This document shows positions 46,813 to 58,400 of a DNA stretch of 64,000 nucleotides, piece by piece. The stretch is from Crotophaga sulcirostris (Eukaryota; Chordata; Aves; Cuculiformes; Crotophagidae), in contig VYZB01000211.1 in assembly GCA_013397455.1 (NCBI GenBank), positions 655,757 to 719,756 of the forward strand, given 5' to 3'. The notes under the pieces are model-generated. The model had not been told where the DNA came from, ran no database searches, and saw only the letters and a list, made by a program, of their open reading frames with translations. Both the position numbers and the translations under genes were made by a program. How positions within the stretch are numbered: position 1 is the stretch's first letter; each line of letters begins with the position of its first letter.

Positions 46813-49800
46813 TGATTGAATGGAATAAACCAAGGTGTAAAACTGTAGTTATTTCAAATAAGACCATAGATATGATAGTCACAGATCTTTTAGAATATAT
46901 ATTAATTACATTGTCATTATTTTTGTAGTGTCCAATTTTATTGCTAGGGATCCCATGTTGCGACAAAGATCAAAGCAATTAGAATATCAACACCAACCAA
47001 TGTCATTGATCCTTTATGTTCATTTGACTTTAAAGTAAGTAAGCTATCCTGTGAAAAAGTTGAAATACTCATGGCATTAGGCAGATTTAGTGGTTTTAAA
47101 TTTTCTAATTTTCAAACAATTTAACACAAGATTGGACTTCATTTGATATAGCTTATAGATAAGGACAATCACCATCTCAAGTAATTTTTATTTTATAGGT
47201 TTTTTTAAATTTCAATTCCATTAAAAGTCAATGTATTTAATTGAGATGACAGGTTTGGGGTTTTTTTATTTAGCATATACTACTAACATTAGCATTATAA
47301 CATTGTTTGCAACAGAGACAGAAATATGACAAAAATGAAACAAGCATCAGCTTCCTTAAAATATAAATACGTGCCATTGTGCCATGGACAGTCATTTTTA
47401 AAAAATGGAAAAAAACTTGTTTTTTTTTTCTCAACCTGAGTCTTTTACACTTGTCACTTACAGGTATAGACATATACAGATATTTATATATGTATATATG
47501 ATACCTAAACCAAAAGCAGAGCGGTGTCATATGCCCCTAGACAGTATTTGGAAAATCTTTACCCTATCACCTTTAATAAGAGTTTTAGCACTGATTCTCA
47601 CCTGTCATTCTTTAATGGAACTTCCGCCTCCTAGTCAACCTCCCAGCTGATGACAGACAAGATTCAGGGCTACCACGTTCTTAGCCTTAGTACCTCACTC
47701 AAACACCTGATGTTCAGGGACATGGTTAACAAATTTAGCTGTTTGTATGATTTCATACAATACCAGGCAGTTGCATTAATCCTATCATGGAGCAAAATAT
47801 CTACTTTGGCAGGTATTACAACCTAGATAGGTAGCCATTACACTCCAGATAGATATTACACCCTTGGTTATAAGGTCAACCACTGAGATTGTAAAAGAAA
47901 CAAATTTTAATGACTACTTCCGCCAGACCCAGGATCAGATTATGAAGTCCCTGTATCCTATGTGCAGGGATCCAGTTATCTTCAAAATTCATCCTTTACA
48001 TAAAGTCACTTTTTGAGACAAATTAATTCTGGATGTAACACAAAGCCCTCTGAAATTCAATTACTATGTGTTATATGTTTGGTAAAGCAGTATTCCCATC
48101 TGTGTCATGACTAGAAAGGCATTTTTTTTCATTGGTATTACTCAACAAATATGTTTGGAAAGGCAGCTTGGATATACTTACCATAATGACATGATTTCAA
48201 GTTCAGCCCTTAGCTATCTGTGAGCCATAATTTTAGATGATGGGAGTCTACTTCTGTTAAAACTGACAATTAAGGAACTGGTTTGATCTGGTTGGATAAT
48301 TGCTATAATTTTTTTTAGAAAGACATGTGAGAAGATAGTCGATTGAAAAAAATCCCAAGTTTACCCTACATTAAAGTTAATGAAAATGTGGAAGATAATT
48401 TAAATCACTTGACATTCCTTAAAAAAACTTTCCCAGTGAATTCTACTACTTTTTAATTTTGTATTGGGGTTTATTATTCTATATTATCTTATCTAGGGTA
48501 CTGTCTTGATTGCAGAATTACTCATTCTCAGTTCTGTGGAACTATTTACATTGCAAAATTAAAGAATTAAAATATTAGACATAAGTCTTCAGCACATTTC
48601 ATCTTTCATAACTCTATATGGAGTAGAATTACCTGAGCTTATATAGCATAAATATGTTACTGAAGGATGAGTGTGTCCAAAATATTTGTAGGTATTACAG
48701 ATCGAAAGCATAGGAGAGAAAATTTATTCCAAAAATAAGGCTATGCTAGTATGAGCTTCATCATAACAAAAGCCATATAATAAATATGCTGTGGAACAAA
48801 AAAAAGCTGTGGAGCTATCAGCAAATGAGCTCATGTGCACTTAATTTTCTATGTATACCTTTCTGTATTAAGTTCCATTCTCCCCCTGTTTCAGGTAATA
48901 GCACACTCAAAGGGGGTATACAAATATATTTGTAATTTTTCCAGGGCAGAGAGAGGGTTCTGATTCATAACTTCTGAAACAGAGACAGCAGAAAACGGCA
49001 TATAAAATCCCCAGCATTTTTTTTTGTTTTGTGTGTTTGTTTTGAAAAATGGAAAACTGTAAGCAAGTTAGGTTATCAAGGGCTGAATAGTTCCCATCCT
49101 CAATCACATCACTTTGCAGTTTCTCACACAACTGCATATTATTTACATGCACGCACAAACATATTGTCTTATTCTTTCATTTTACAACACACATTTCATG
49201 TTCACTGATAGCAGAGGACTCCATGCTTGCACAGAAAGCATAGGAATTGATAGAATGATTTTTCTCCTTTCTCAGTCAGATTTTTCACACAGGAATGGAT
49301 GAAGCATTTAGAGGGCTTACACAGGCACATCCATCCAGACATACAAATTGACCTCTTCAAAAATTAACACTTTGGACCTATTTCTTTTTTCTTATGTTCA
49401 CACTATAGTTCTGCTTGCCTCTACCCTACCAATTAATTTCATTTTCAGGCCTATCTGATCTGGTCCACATGGGAATCACCAGAAACATCACAGTAGCTTC
49501 CCAACCTCTTGGGAATGTGATTGCTTCTTTTTCTTATGCTAGTTCACTTTGTCCTCCAAGTAAGAATTCAAATGTCAATCATTTTTTGTTCAATTTCATG
49601 GGGTAGAATCACAAAAATGGCAACCAATCCAATTGCAAATTACTTGATGAATCTTCTTTGAAGAGTTGCCAATAATGCTAATCATCAAATGGTTGAATTC
49701 AGCTCTGTAGAAATGCATTTGTGAAGAACAGCAATCTCTGTGACTTTGACAAAGGAACTGCTGACTTGCTTCACTGTTTGTCTTTTGATGTGAAAGAGCA

Positions 49801-52800
49801 AATCGATTTATAGAGCTTTTGCTTGCAGATGTAGGATATGATTAGTATGCAGAAAGACCTTTCTACAGTGTCATTTGTTTATTTAGCTGTCTCTGCACTC
49901 AGCTCTGATTGTGTATACTTAATTAATGTATACAAAGCTAAGAGAAATAAAATCCTGGAACCATGATCATAGAATACTGTACTACATGTCATTCGTCACC
50001 ATGAAAATGCTATTTATATTTTATTGGTTACAAGGAAGGAAAATGCATACATTTAAAAAACTGTTTCAAAAAGTCCTTATGTTTGCCAAAAGCAGTCAGT
50101 TACAGTTACACCAAAAAAGTGTCAATGAAAGCTGTTTGATTTACGTAGGAGGTTCTTTTTTTCCCAGTGTTTAAATTTTTATTCTGAACAGTTGTTTGAG
50201 TCTTTATAAAAAGTACCTCTGATGCCTTCCTGAGGTCAAAGTACTCTGTAAAACATCCTAAGAGACCTGAATCATTCTGTTCTTCAAGGCCTTCTGATTC
50301 TGTTGCTTGGAATTTTTAGCTAAGAAAGAGTTTAAAGAGGAAAGCAGAGACGCTAGAGACCTTCATGTCAATAATGAATGATCAATAGAAGTCACACACC
50401 AGAAAATTGACATTCAGTCAGCAATTCTGTGTTATTCATGCACATTTTACATTGTCTATTCAGGTTTGTTGTGGGGAAAGTAGACACAGAAAGGCAGAAA
50501 AACATAGAAGTCACAAGAATATCAAATAATGGAATCCAGAGTGACATCTAGTGACATGCTTTATTAGAAGTATGAACATTAAATTACTAAAGTATACTGA
50601 TTTTATTAGTCATATTAGCTTTCCAGAAAAGTTACTTAAAAAAACATGTTACAGGAGTTTCTTACAAAATGACAAAATGCATTCCATAAGTACATGAGAT
50701 GATTCACAATCCAACTTACTCAAATATTTGCTTCTGGCTGTTATAAACAGCAGTTCAATCAGAAACAAATTTTCTATAGAAGCAATTTACAAATTTAAAA
50801 ACACTGATGCTATAATTAGTTTGTCAGTACAGATTCAGTCTGTAAATAGTTTCCTAAAGTCATCTGCAATACCTTAAACTCCTGTATCTTTCAGCCATGA
50901 GTACTAATTCAAAATCATGAGATAACTAATCTATTCAGGTCCTTGTACTGTATTTTTCAAGGTGGCAGAACATGTCCGTTTTCGTGACCAAATTGTATTT
51001 GACCTTCTGTTATAAATTTTTCCATTTGGTTAACTGCTGAATTCTGGAAACTGAAAGTGCTGTAACAAAGGAACTTGTATTACAAAGTTGAAATCCAGAA
51101 TACCCAGTCTCCATTGAATCTGACACAGAAAATAATGCCCTTAATTTCTGTAGCACGAATAAGCAAGAGCAATTAATGTTATCAGAAGAAGAATGAGATT
51201 GATGTGCAAAGAATGTGGAATAATAAAATACTATAAACAATTATGTGGAATTCTCCAAATATACCTTTTAAGCAATAAATAAATACCTTGAAAAGGAATT
51301 ACGTTATGATTAAATTATGTTATTGATACTGTGCTTCAGCAAATAGGAAAGTGCAGAAGTCACTACATATGACTAAAATAATTTGTGGCTTCTAAGGCAA
51401 AGGGATGAATGTAGAAATTACTTTAATCAAACCACTAATTTAAATGATATATTTGTTCATTTTTCAATTTCAATATATAAGAAATGTTTATCGTTTTCAT
51501 CTTTTCACTAGAATCAGTGCAGCACAGAAAGGAAGGAAGAGAAAAGCTGTCACATATTAGACTGATGAAGCTTCCATGTTAGTAATTTAAATCAACATAT
51601 CAATTAATGGAAGAGAAAAAAAGAAGAGCAATTGAAATATTTGGACAAAATCAGTCTGTATTTTTTGAGGGGTTACCTTCTTTCTAGGTAAAAAATCGGG
51701 GTAAATTATTTTACAAGTATATTGTCATTATTACATAACAATCACATAGTGAAGAAATCTTAGATTTTAAGATTGTTTTATTGTATAAAGACCGCCATCA
51801 CTATATATTTCTTTCTAAGTTTTGTTATGGCTTTCATTCTTCTTCTTTCCCTATATACTCAAACTTTTAGAATTTAACTTCCTTTTGGAGACAATCACAG
51901 CTTTCCTCAGATGTACTTCATCCTTACTCTTACACAATTGAAAATCTTGAACATACAAATACACCTCCAGGTTGCGTTTTTCTATAAATGCTCAAATTTA
52001 CAAATAATATGTTTCAGACACTAATTTCAAAGAAGGAAATACTACGTAATAGTTCTTATTTCACTGTTCAGAGTGCCCGTCTGATTTTTTTTCTTGTCCC
52101 CATATTCTACACATCAGTTTCTCTTCCTTTCTTCTCCTTACATTTTCTTTTGTTTCTCCCCTCCTCATACTCCAAAGCTCTTCCAAATCCCTCTTTCATA
52201 TCCTCACTACTGACTACAGCGTGTCTTTACCATAAGCAGTAAACAAACCAATTAACCAACCAGCAAACCAGGCAAGCATGTCACAGAAACCCAAACCTCA
52301 AAAGAGGGAAACTCTTTTAACAGTGCTCCTTTAGCTCCTTTCAATGAGGTGAGATCAGGTCATAATTAATATTCTCTGTTTTCAAACTGCCTACCCTTTA
52401 AGTGTTTTCCCCAAAAACCTCAGGAAAATAGTTGTTTCTCTTCACAATCAAGAAGGCGAAAAGAATTCAGTTCTATTGAGAAACAAGGTAAAAAAACAAT
52501 GCTCATTGAAGAAAGAAATTTATTAATTAAGTATTTCTAGAAAACACGGTTTTTAGTCGGTATATTTCGTATGAGTTTAGCAAAAACTTTGTGATTATAT
52601 CTATACAAATTAAAACAAATGCAGCTCTATTCTTAGTGCACAGCAACTTAGTTGTGACCTTCCTAACACATGAAGTCTTTCACTTCCGGATTAAGATGGG
52701 AAACCTGTCAGACACACAGAAACACAGTAACAGGAGATGCGACTTTCCATTTGAAAGCCCTGAATTGTTACAATTAATTTACACTCTTTTTCCTTTCCCT

Positions 52801-53084
52801 TCATCCTTATTTTTTTCCCTTCACCTCCCCTGCTTAAAACTCTCTTCAACCCTCTTTGCTTTTTTCCATTTCTGTCCTCTCCACTGCATTTCATTACTCA
52901 TGGGCAATTCTGCCAGTTTTGTCCCACCTGGCTGGTTTCTTCCTCTTGCTCTGATCAGCACTCATATAAAACAAGGTATTTCCAACAGCAAACAGAATTG
53001 ACAAGTGTAACAAGAAGTCTGAGCTCTAGGATGCCTGTAATAGCAGTCAGTGACAACTAGATTGTCTCATGAAATCCGAGACCC
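46813..53084. other. Unique AT-rich non-coding DNA
   Basis: No gene supported. Local features: a TA-rich patch (47,462-47,505), a degenerate approx. 22-bp repeat with ATTACA and GATAG (47,815-47,872), and pyrimidine-rich stretches at 52,110-52,210 and 52,780-52,900. The last of these creates the 136-codon plus frame at 52,591-53,001. Confidence 0.6.
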
Positions 53085-53285
53085 TCAGAAGGTGCTCCTT
53101 TAATTAAATAGAGTTAATTCAAATGTGTCATGCCTTGCACTTTCTCTGAAGCTGCTGGTGCATTATTTTCCTAAGAATGATGACCTAATTAAATAGATTT
53201 TGGCATAGACTCACAAAATCTGCACTTATTTCACTCACTCAGGAAAGATCTTTATAATTCTTTCATAACTGCAGGAGAAACACTA
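53085..53285. other. Candidate conserved non-coding element
   Basis: TTTAATTAAATAGA occurs at about 53,099 and CTAATTAAATAGATTT at about 53,186, both ATTA-type homeodomain/POU-like sites. The DNA between them is balanced and repeat-free. Enhancer-like texture; conservation is not testable here. Confidence 0.25.
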
Positions 53286-54273
53286 TTTCTCAATACCTCT
53301 TCAATGCATAATGAACATTAAACAGGAAATACCAGCTCATAGTGCCTTTATTATTTTTCAGATGTTGAAAAGGTGTAGACCAAGACAAGGATTTGTTAAC
53401 AGGATTTGGGTGCCTAATGGCCCTAGGCTTCTTTGAAAACTCAAGCCAGAAGAGGGATGTTATCAGCGTGTTTGCACAACAAGTTGATAGAATCACTTCT
53501 TCTATTTTAATCATAGTCTTCAGATTAATGGTTGGCATAAGAGTCTCTAGATTGTCCTGGACTGGTTTCCTAGTTCTCATTTTGGTATCATTACTATTAA
53601 TGATGCCTTCATTTTCCTTATTCTCATTAACTTTGATAATCTTTCTCTGATCTCAAGAGTTTTGATGTCTTGATTCATTCTTCACCCACAATGCCGTAAA
53701 ATTTTCAGGAAAAGCTTCATTAACTAATTGTATGAAAGACAAGGGAACCACAACCTCTTTCTCTGACAACAATTTTAACCAAAGTAGTTGCTGCTGTGTT
53801 CTGTGGGATGTGACTTCTTCTCAAGAGTATATGTGTGTGCGTGTGCACACTAACTTTGTTCAGAGGTTCCCTACAAAAATTGGTCTCCTACATGACTGAT
53901 GTGGAAAAATGTCATGTCTGGGACTGCTGAAAATCACTGGGAAATGAAAAATTTGGAAAAAAATAACCCCCAAATAACCCCAAAACTCACTGATTTGCAA
54001 TAGCAGAAGGCTGTTCTAAACATTGTGCTATTGAAACAAACTTACTCTACCTTACCTCTTTGATATCTTTCCTCTGGTTCCTCCTCATTCCTTTTAACAA
54101 AGGGACAGGAGTAGGCTTTAGTTACTCTAGTGCCTACCCTGGTGGTTAGAACATGCCATTGAAGATCGAATAGTACTGAATGTTAAAGTTTTGAAACACT
54201 CAGTCTGAGAAATAAACACTATCTCAGTTTCTGGAAGGAATGACTGCTTTTAGCCTATCTAAAACAAAATAAA
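53286..54273. other. Unique non-coding DNA
   Basis: No gene supported. A GT/CA-rich patch at about 53,828-53,850 (TGTGTGCGTGTGCACAC). The paired frames at 53,290-53,650 lack domains. Confidence 0.55.
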
Positions 54274-54367
54274 GAGAAAAACGGAAAAATAAAAAAGAGA
54301 GAGAAAATGAAAAAAGGGCAAAGGATGGAAAAGGGGAAAAGCAAGTAAAAAGGGTTAGGAAGGGGAA
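54274..54367 (+). repeat. Purine-rich tract leading into an assembly gap
   Basis: Almost pure A/G for about 95 bases (AAAAGAGAGAGAAAATG, GGAAAAGGGGAAAAGC, GGAAGGGGAA), stopping at the run of N. The true length of the tract is unknown. Confidence 0.9.
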
Positions 54368-54469
54368 NNNNNNNNNNNNNNNNNNNNNNNNNNNNNNNNN
54401 NNNNNNNNNNNNNNNNNNNNNNNNNNNNNNNNNNNNNNNNNNNNNNNNNNNNNNNNNNNNNNNNNNNNN
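54368..54469. other. Assembly gap (102 N)
   Basis: 102 unknown bases, directly downstream of a purine-rich tract. The right flank is ordinary sequence. The 100-codon minus-strand frame that crosses the gap is an artefact. Confidence 1.
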
Positions 54470-55079
54470 GTAGTATTCAGAATCAGAAGTCGATGGAGGT
54501 GTGCTGCAAAATGACACCTGTTCCAAAGAACAGTGAGAGTCTCAACATGTCCATGGCTTTCTATAAGAGACCTTAGCTAAGGGTTTTCTGGACCTCATAA
54601 TGCGTCCAAACTATTCAAAGGCATCTAAGGCTTTCAAAAGGTTAGAGCTTTGATGCACTCATTCAGTCAGATGGGGCTGGATCCCTGTAGCTGAAGTACA
54701 GCAGTGATCACACAGCATACGCTCGAGTCTCTACCAGAATTTAAACTAGCCTTTATCTTTCCACATTCAAGCAACCTAGTCTTTCAGAAGCAGCAAGCCT
54801 TCATAAGTTAAAAAAAAATCTGAGCTGTGAATACTCAGCAATCTACAAAACATGTCCAAATATATAAATATCTCAATACAAGTTAAGGAGCCCATTTTGA
54901 AACTTTGTCCAAATTATCAAACGCTAGACAGAGACAGATGATATAACTCTTCACATATCTTCCTTTAGTGTCCACAGAGGAAAAACAATTTAAAAAAAAA
55001 CCCAAACATGCAAACACAAAATTTAAGGGAAGAATATAGGTGCTTAAATACAGATTTTTAATGCCAAGTTTGTCTAAAT
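54470..55079. other. Unique non-coding DNA
   Basis: No gene or repeat recognised. Confidence 0.6.
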
Positions 55080-55680
55080 TACAGTTGGAAAGGACCCACA
55101 AGGATCATCCAACTCCTGTCCCTATGTGTCCAACTCCTATCCGTATCTGTCCAACTCCTATATCTGCATGGGACAATCCCAACAGTCACACCGTGTGTTT
55201 GAGGTCATTGTGCAAATGCTTCTTGAATATTGTCAGGCTTAGTGCCATGACTGCTTCCCTGGGATGCTGTTCCAGTGCTCCACCACCCGCTGGGTGAAGA
55301 ACTTTTTCCTAATATCCAACCTAAACCTCCCCTGGCACATCTTCCTGCCATTCCCTCAAGTCCTATCGTTGGTCACCACAGAGAAGAGATCAGCACCTGT
55401 TTCTCCTCCTTCCCTTGTGAGGAAACAGCAAATAAGGTACCCCCTCAGTCTCCTCTCCTCCAGATTGAACAGACCAAGTGACTTCAACCTCTCCTCATAT
55501 GATTTCTCCTCTAGACCCTTCACCAGCTTTGTGGCCCTCCTCTGGACACTCTCCAGTAGTTTTATGTCCTTTTTATACTGTGTCACCCAAAACTGAACAC
55601 AATCTGTCCAGATCCCTCTGCAGGGCCTCCCTGCCCTCCAGAGTGTCATCTGCTCCTGTCTTGACTATTCCAGTGAAAAA
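55080..55680 (-). mobile_element. CR1 LINE with internal ORF2 deletion
   Basis: On the minus strand from about 55,580 down: [48 protein letters not shown], then [20 protein letters not shown], the ORF2 C-terminus with few stops. Upstream of it (55,600-55,670) the minus strand reads [17 protein letters not shown], which belongs to the RT catalytic region (the ADD box and the downstream segment), so the intervening part is missing. The 3' side lacks the octamer tail and contains a 21-bp tandem triplication (55,108-55,170, unit TCCAACTCCTNTCCNTATNTG). Confidence 0.92.
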
Positions 55681-57519
55681 GATACTATGATGTAAATCAC
55701 AAAGCACTTATGAGGCTGCTCTTCCAGACCTGCAAAGGAAGAAGTTGATCCATAACCAGAGACTCACAGGACATCCTCTGCCCATTGTTTTGCTTGTTGA
55801 TCTGATAATTTGGAAAATCAAATGAGAAATCATCTGTCTAAACTTGCAGTTAATATTTCCTAATACTAGACTTTAACCAAAATACCATGATTTAACTTAC
55901 TGAAAATAAATGTAATTAATTAAAAACCTTGTAAATAAAGCTAAGTTGTAAACCACACCAAAATAAAGAGAATGTTGCACTTAATGTCAATAAATCCCTT
56001 GCTGCAAAAGCAGTTTATGTGACTGTAAGGCTGGACTCACCCGCTGCTGTTTCTAGTGCTCTATGAGCACCCTCAGTGTTGTGCTTTGGAAGCTACCTTT
56101 GGGAGCCATAATAATAACTATACTGTGGGAACCAAATGTGGCAGCATTTACAACCCCTGGGGGAGATGCTTTTGTGCTCTCTCTGATACAGAGAGCATCT
56201 TTGGGAAATCTGCACTTCAGATGGTATTTCATGTAACGAAATGAATCTTTTTGGGTTTTGAACAGGAAAGGAAAGGAATTAGAAAGAAACTGAATTAGAT
56301 AGGAATATTACACTACTTCTAATTTCACTTCTCACATCAGGGTCACATACCTCTGCAGTCTGCGTGCAAGAGTTTTGGTGGCTCATTTTCTCTCAGAGGC
56401 ACTTGTATCTTGGCACCTGCATTCCAGCCAACACGGGTTTTCAGCCTTTTCAACCTTGACTAAAAATGAATTGATATCTTTGTACATGAGTGCACATTTT
56501 TCAAAAAGCAAGACCAAGGAAAAGTACAATCACTAAAGCTGACATTAGAATAAAACACCAGAAAGTATTTAAGGAAAGGAAAAAATTAATATTTTCATAA
56601 CAGAAAGTGCATTTCTCCTACTGGAATAAATACCTCTTTGGAATTATCTGTCTTCTGACATCTATATGGAGAGACTGAATGAAAAAAAGGGAGTACTTCA
56701 CCTTTTTGCATGTCAGTTTGAGAAGAATAGTTTTTAATGAAATATTTGTTGTTCTCACTAATGGTCCATTTCTATATGATTGTTTCATTGCACAAATGAC
56801 AAAATAGAATGACATAATATTGTTTTTAAGAGCAAGACAAGCAACAAGATTTCTAAAGCCGATACATTTCTATGTGGAAAGAATGACAGAACGGATGACT
56901 TACTGGACAGTTTCAAAGGAAAAGAATACTCAGTAAAGAATTTCCTTTTTCTTTTAAAGATACTAAACTAAATACAAATAAATTTAAGACAGAGAAAACA
57001 CTTTAAAAAATTAGTTCAAAGCACATTGTCAAATTAAAAAAGAAAAAATAAAATTCTGTCCTATAAAAGTCATTTCAGGTCTGAGATTTTCAGAAGAAAT
57101 CTGATTAAAATATATCTGAAAGTACCTGAAGTACTCCCACCAACTTCACAAGATACTCTAGGCCCCAAACAAGAGACAAGCATGATGGCTTTAGAAAAAA
57201 CATTCTGTAGTGTAAAGGTGCCCTTACTCCTTAGCCTATATTGTCATTCGTTTCTTCTTTTAAATGTATATAATAACATTTTCAGATATTCCTTAGATGA
57301 AGCTTAGTGTAATTGTTATGATCCTGCTTAATAGTGTCTTGAGAAACAAAACAACAGATCCAAATAAAATATCCCTCTTTAAAGTGTAAGTCAAAGGCTA
57401 TCCACATGGAAGACTGAAAAATAATCAGATTTTCCATTCCATCCTTTCAACAATACAACTACACTTTCAAATATGCTTTGTTGTTTTCTTTTAATTCACG
57501 AAAATTAATCTTATAGATG
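55681..57519. other. Unique AT-rich non-coding DNA
   Basis: No gene supported. A hairpin (TGCTCTCT...AGAGAGCA) lies at about 56,174-56,196 in an otherwise plain 62-codon frame. Confidence 0.6.
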
Positions 57520-57960
57520 TAGATGCCAGATTTGCATTAATTAAAACTCAACTGTAGAAGCCAGGCTTAATTGCAATCAAATTTGCTTAATTATGCATGG
57601 CGAGAGATTCCCAAATGAGAAAGGTTTTAGTAAGGATTTTTGTTTTTTATACTGACAAAATAAATTGAAATTGTCATTTTTTGTGTTTTATGTAACACTT
57701 GTAAATAATTTGTGGAGCACCTTAAGTCTTCTATGTAAAGCAATGTTATTGCTTAAGTAATTATAACAATCTGCATTTTTCATTGTTAATTGTGGGTGTC
57801 AGCCTCATTAATTTTAATTTACAGCCTGTAATGAAATTAAGAAAATTTTGTGCTGATCTGCTGAAACTTGTTTTATAGAAAGTTACTTAATAAAACGGAA
57901 GTTCAGAAAAGTAAGGAATTTATTCGTGCATTGTCAAGACAAGTAACAAATGTTCATTTT
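57520..57960. other. Candidate conserved non-coding element
   Basis: Dense TAATTA/ATTAAT/TTAATT cores are set in non-repetitive sequence: GCATTAATTAAAACTC, GCTTAATTATGCATGG, CATTGTTAATTGTGGG, CTCATTAATTTTAATT, GTAATGAAATTAAG. TAATTATGCAT combines a homeodomain site and an octamer-like POU site. No open frame of note. This is the strongest enhancer-like block in the window, but it remains inference. Confidence 0.3.
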
Positions 57961-58353
57961 TTTCCCACAAGTTTTGCTTCTAATTTTAAATCAATATCTG
58001 GTAGAGCAATTTGTGTCAGAAAGTTTGAGAAAGTTCAATCTGCAAATTTTTCTCTTCAAAGAGTAATTACATAGAATGTAGACATAATATGTAGTTTTAT
58101 TGCCAACAGATAATATGTCACTGCACTCAAAAAATTTGTTGTAACTCTATTCTATTGTTCATACACTTTTATTCTGTCTGTGTGTTGCTTGATTAGACAA
58201 ATGACTTAACTCACTGCACTGAACATTTAAAAAGGCAAATATTAATAACTCTGGAAATCACAAAGTAGCACATCATGAACTGTATCCGAGCCACGTAAAC
58301 ACAATTGTGCAAATGGAAGTGAGCAGCTGAATATATTTCCATAAAGCCTCATG
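57961..58353. other. Unique AT-rich non-coding DNA
   Basis: No gene or repeat recognised. Confidence 0.55.
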
Positions 58354-58400
58354 AAAAACAAAACAAACCAAACCAAAACAAACCGAAACAAAACAAACCG
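58354..58400 (+). repeat. A/C-rich (AAACC/AAACA)n tract
   Basis: 47 bases of AAACA, AAACC and AAACCG units, similar in unit to the tract at 32,481-32,606. Confidence 0.9.

Noticed and set aside
52591..53001. 136-codon plus-strand ORF
   Set aside because: Largely a pyrimidine-rich stretch translated into Phe/Leu/Ser/Pro. No domain or conserved pattern.
54224..54526. 100-codon minus-strand ORF across the gap
   Set aside because: A third of it is unknown sequence (N); the rest is antisense to a purine tract.
57740..57770. TTATTGCTTAAG, which matches the first 12 bases of miR-137
   Set aside because: The match ends after 12 bases (TAATTATAAC follows instead of the rest of the mature miRNA) and no precursor hairpin is visible.
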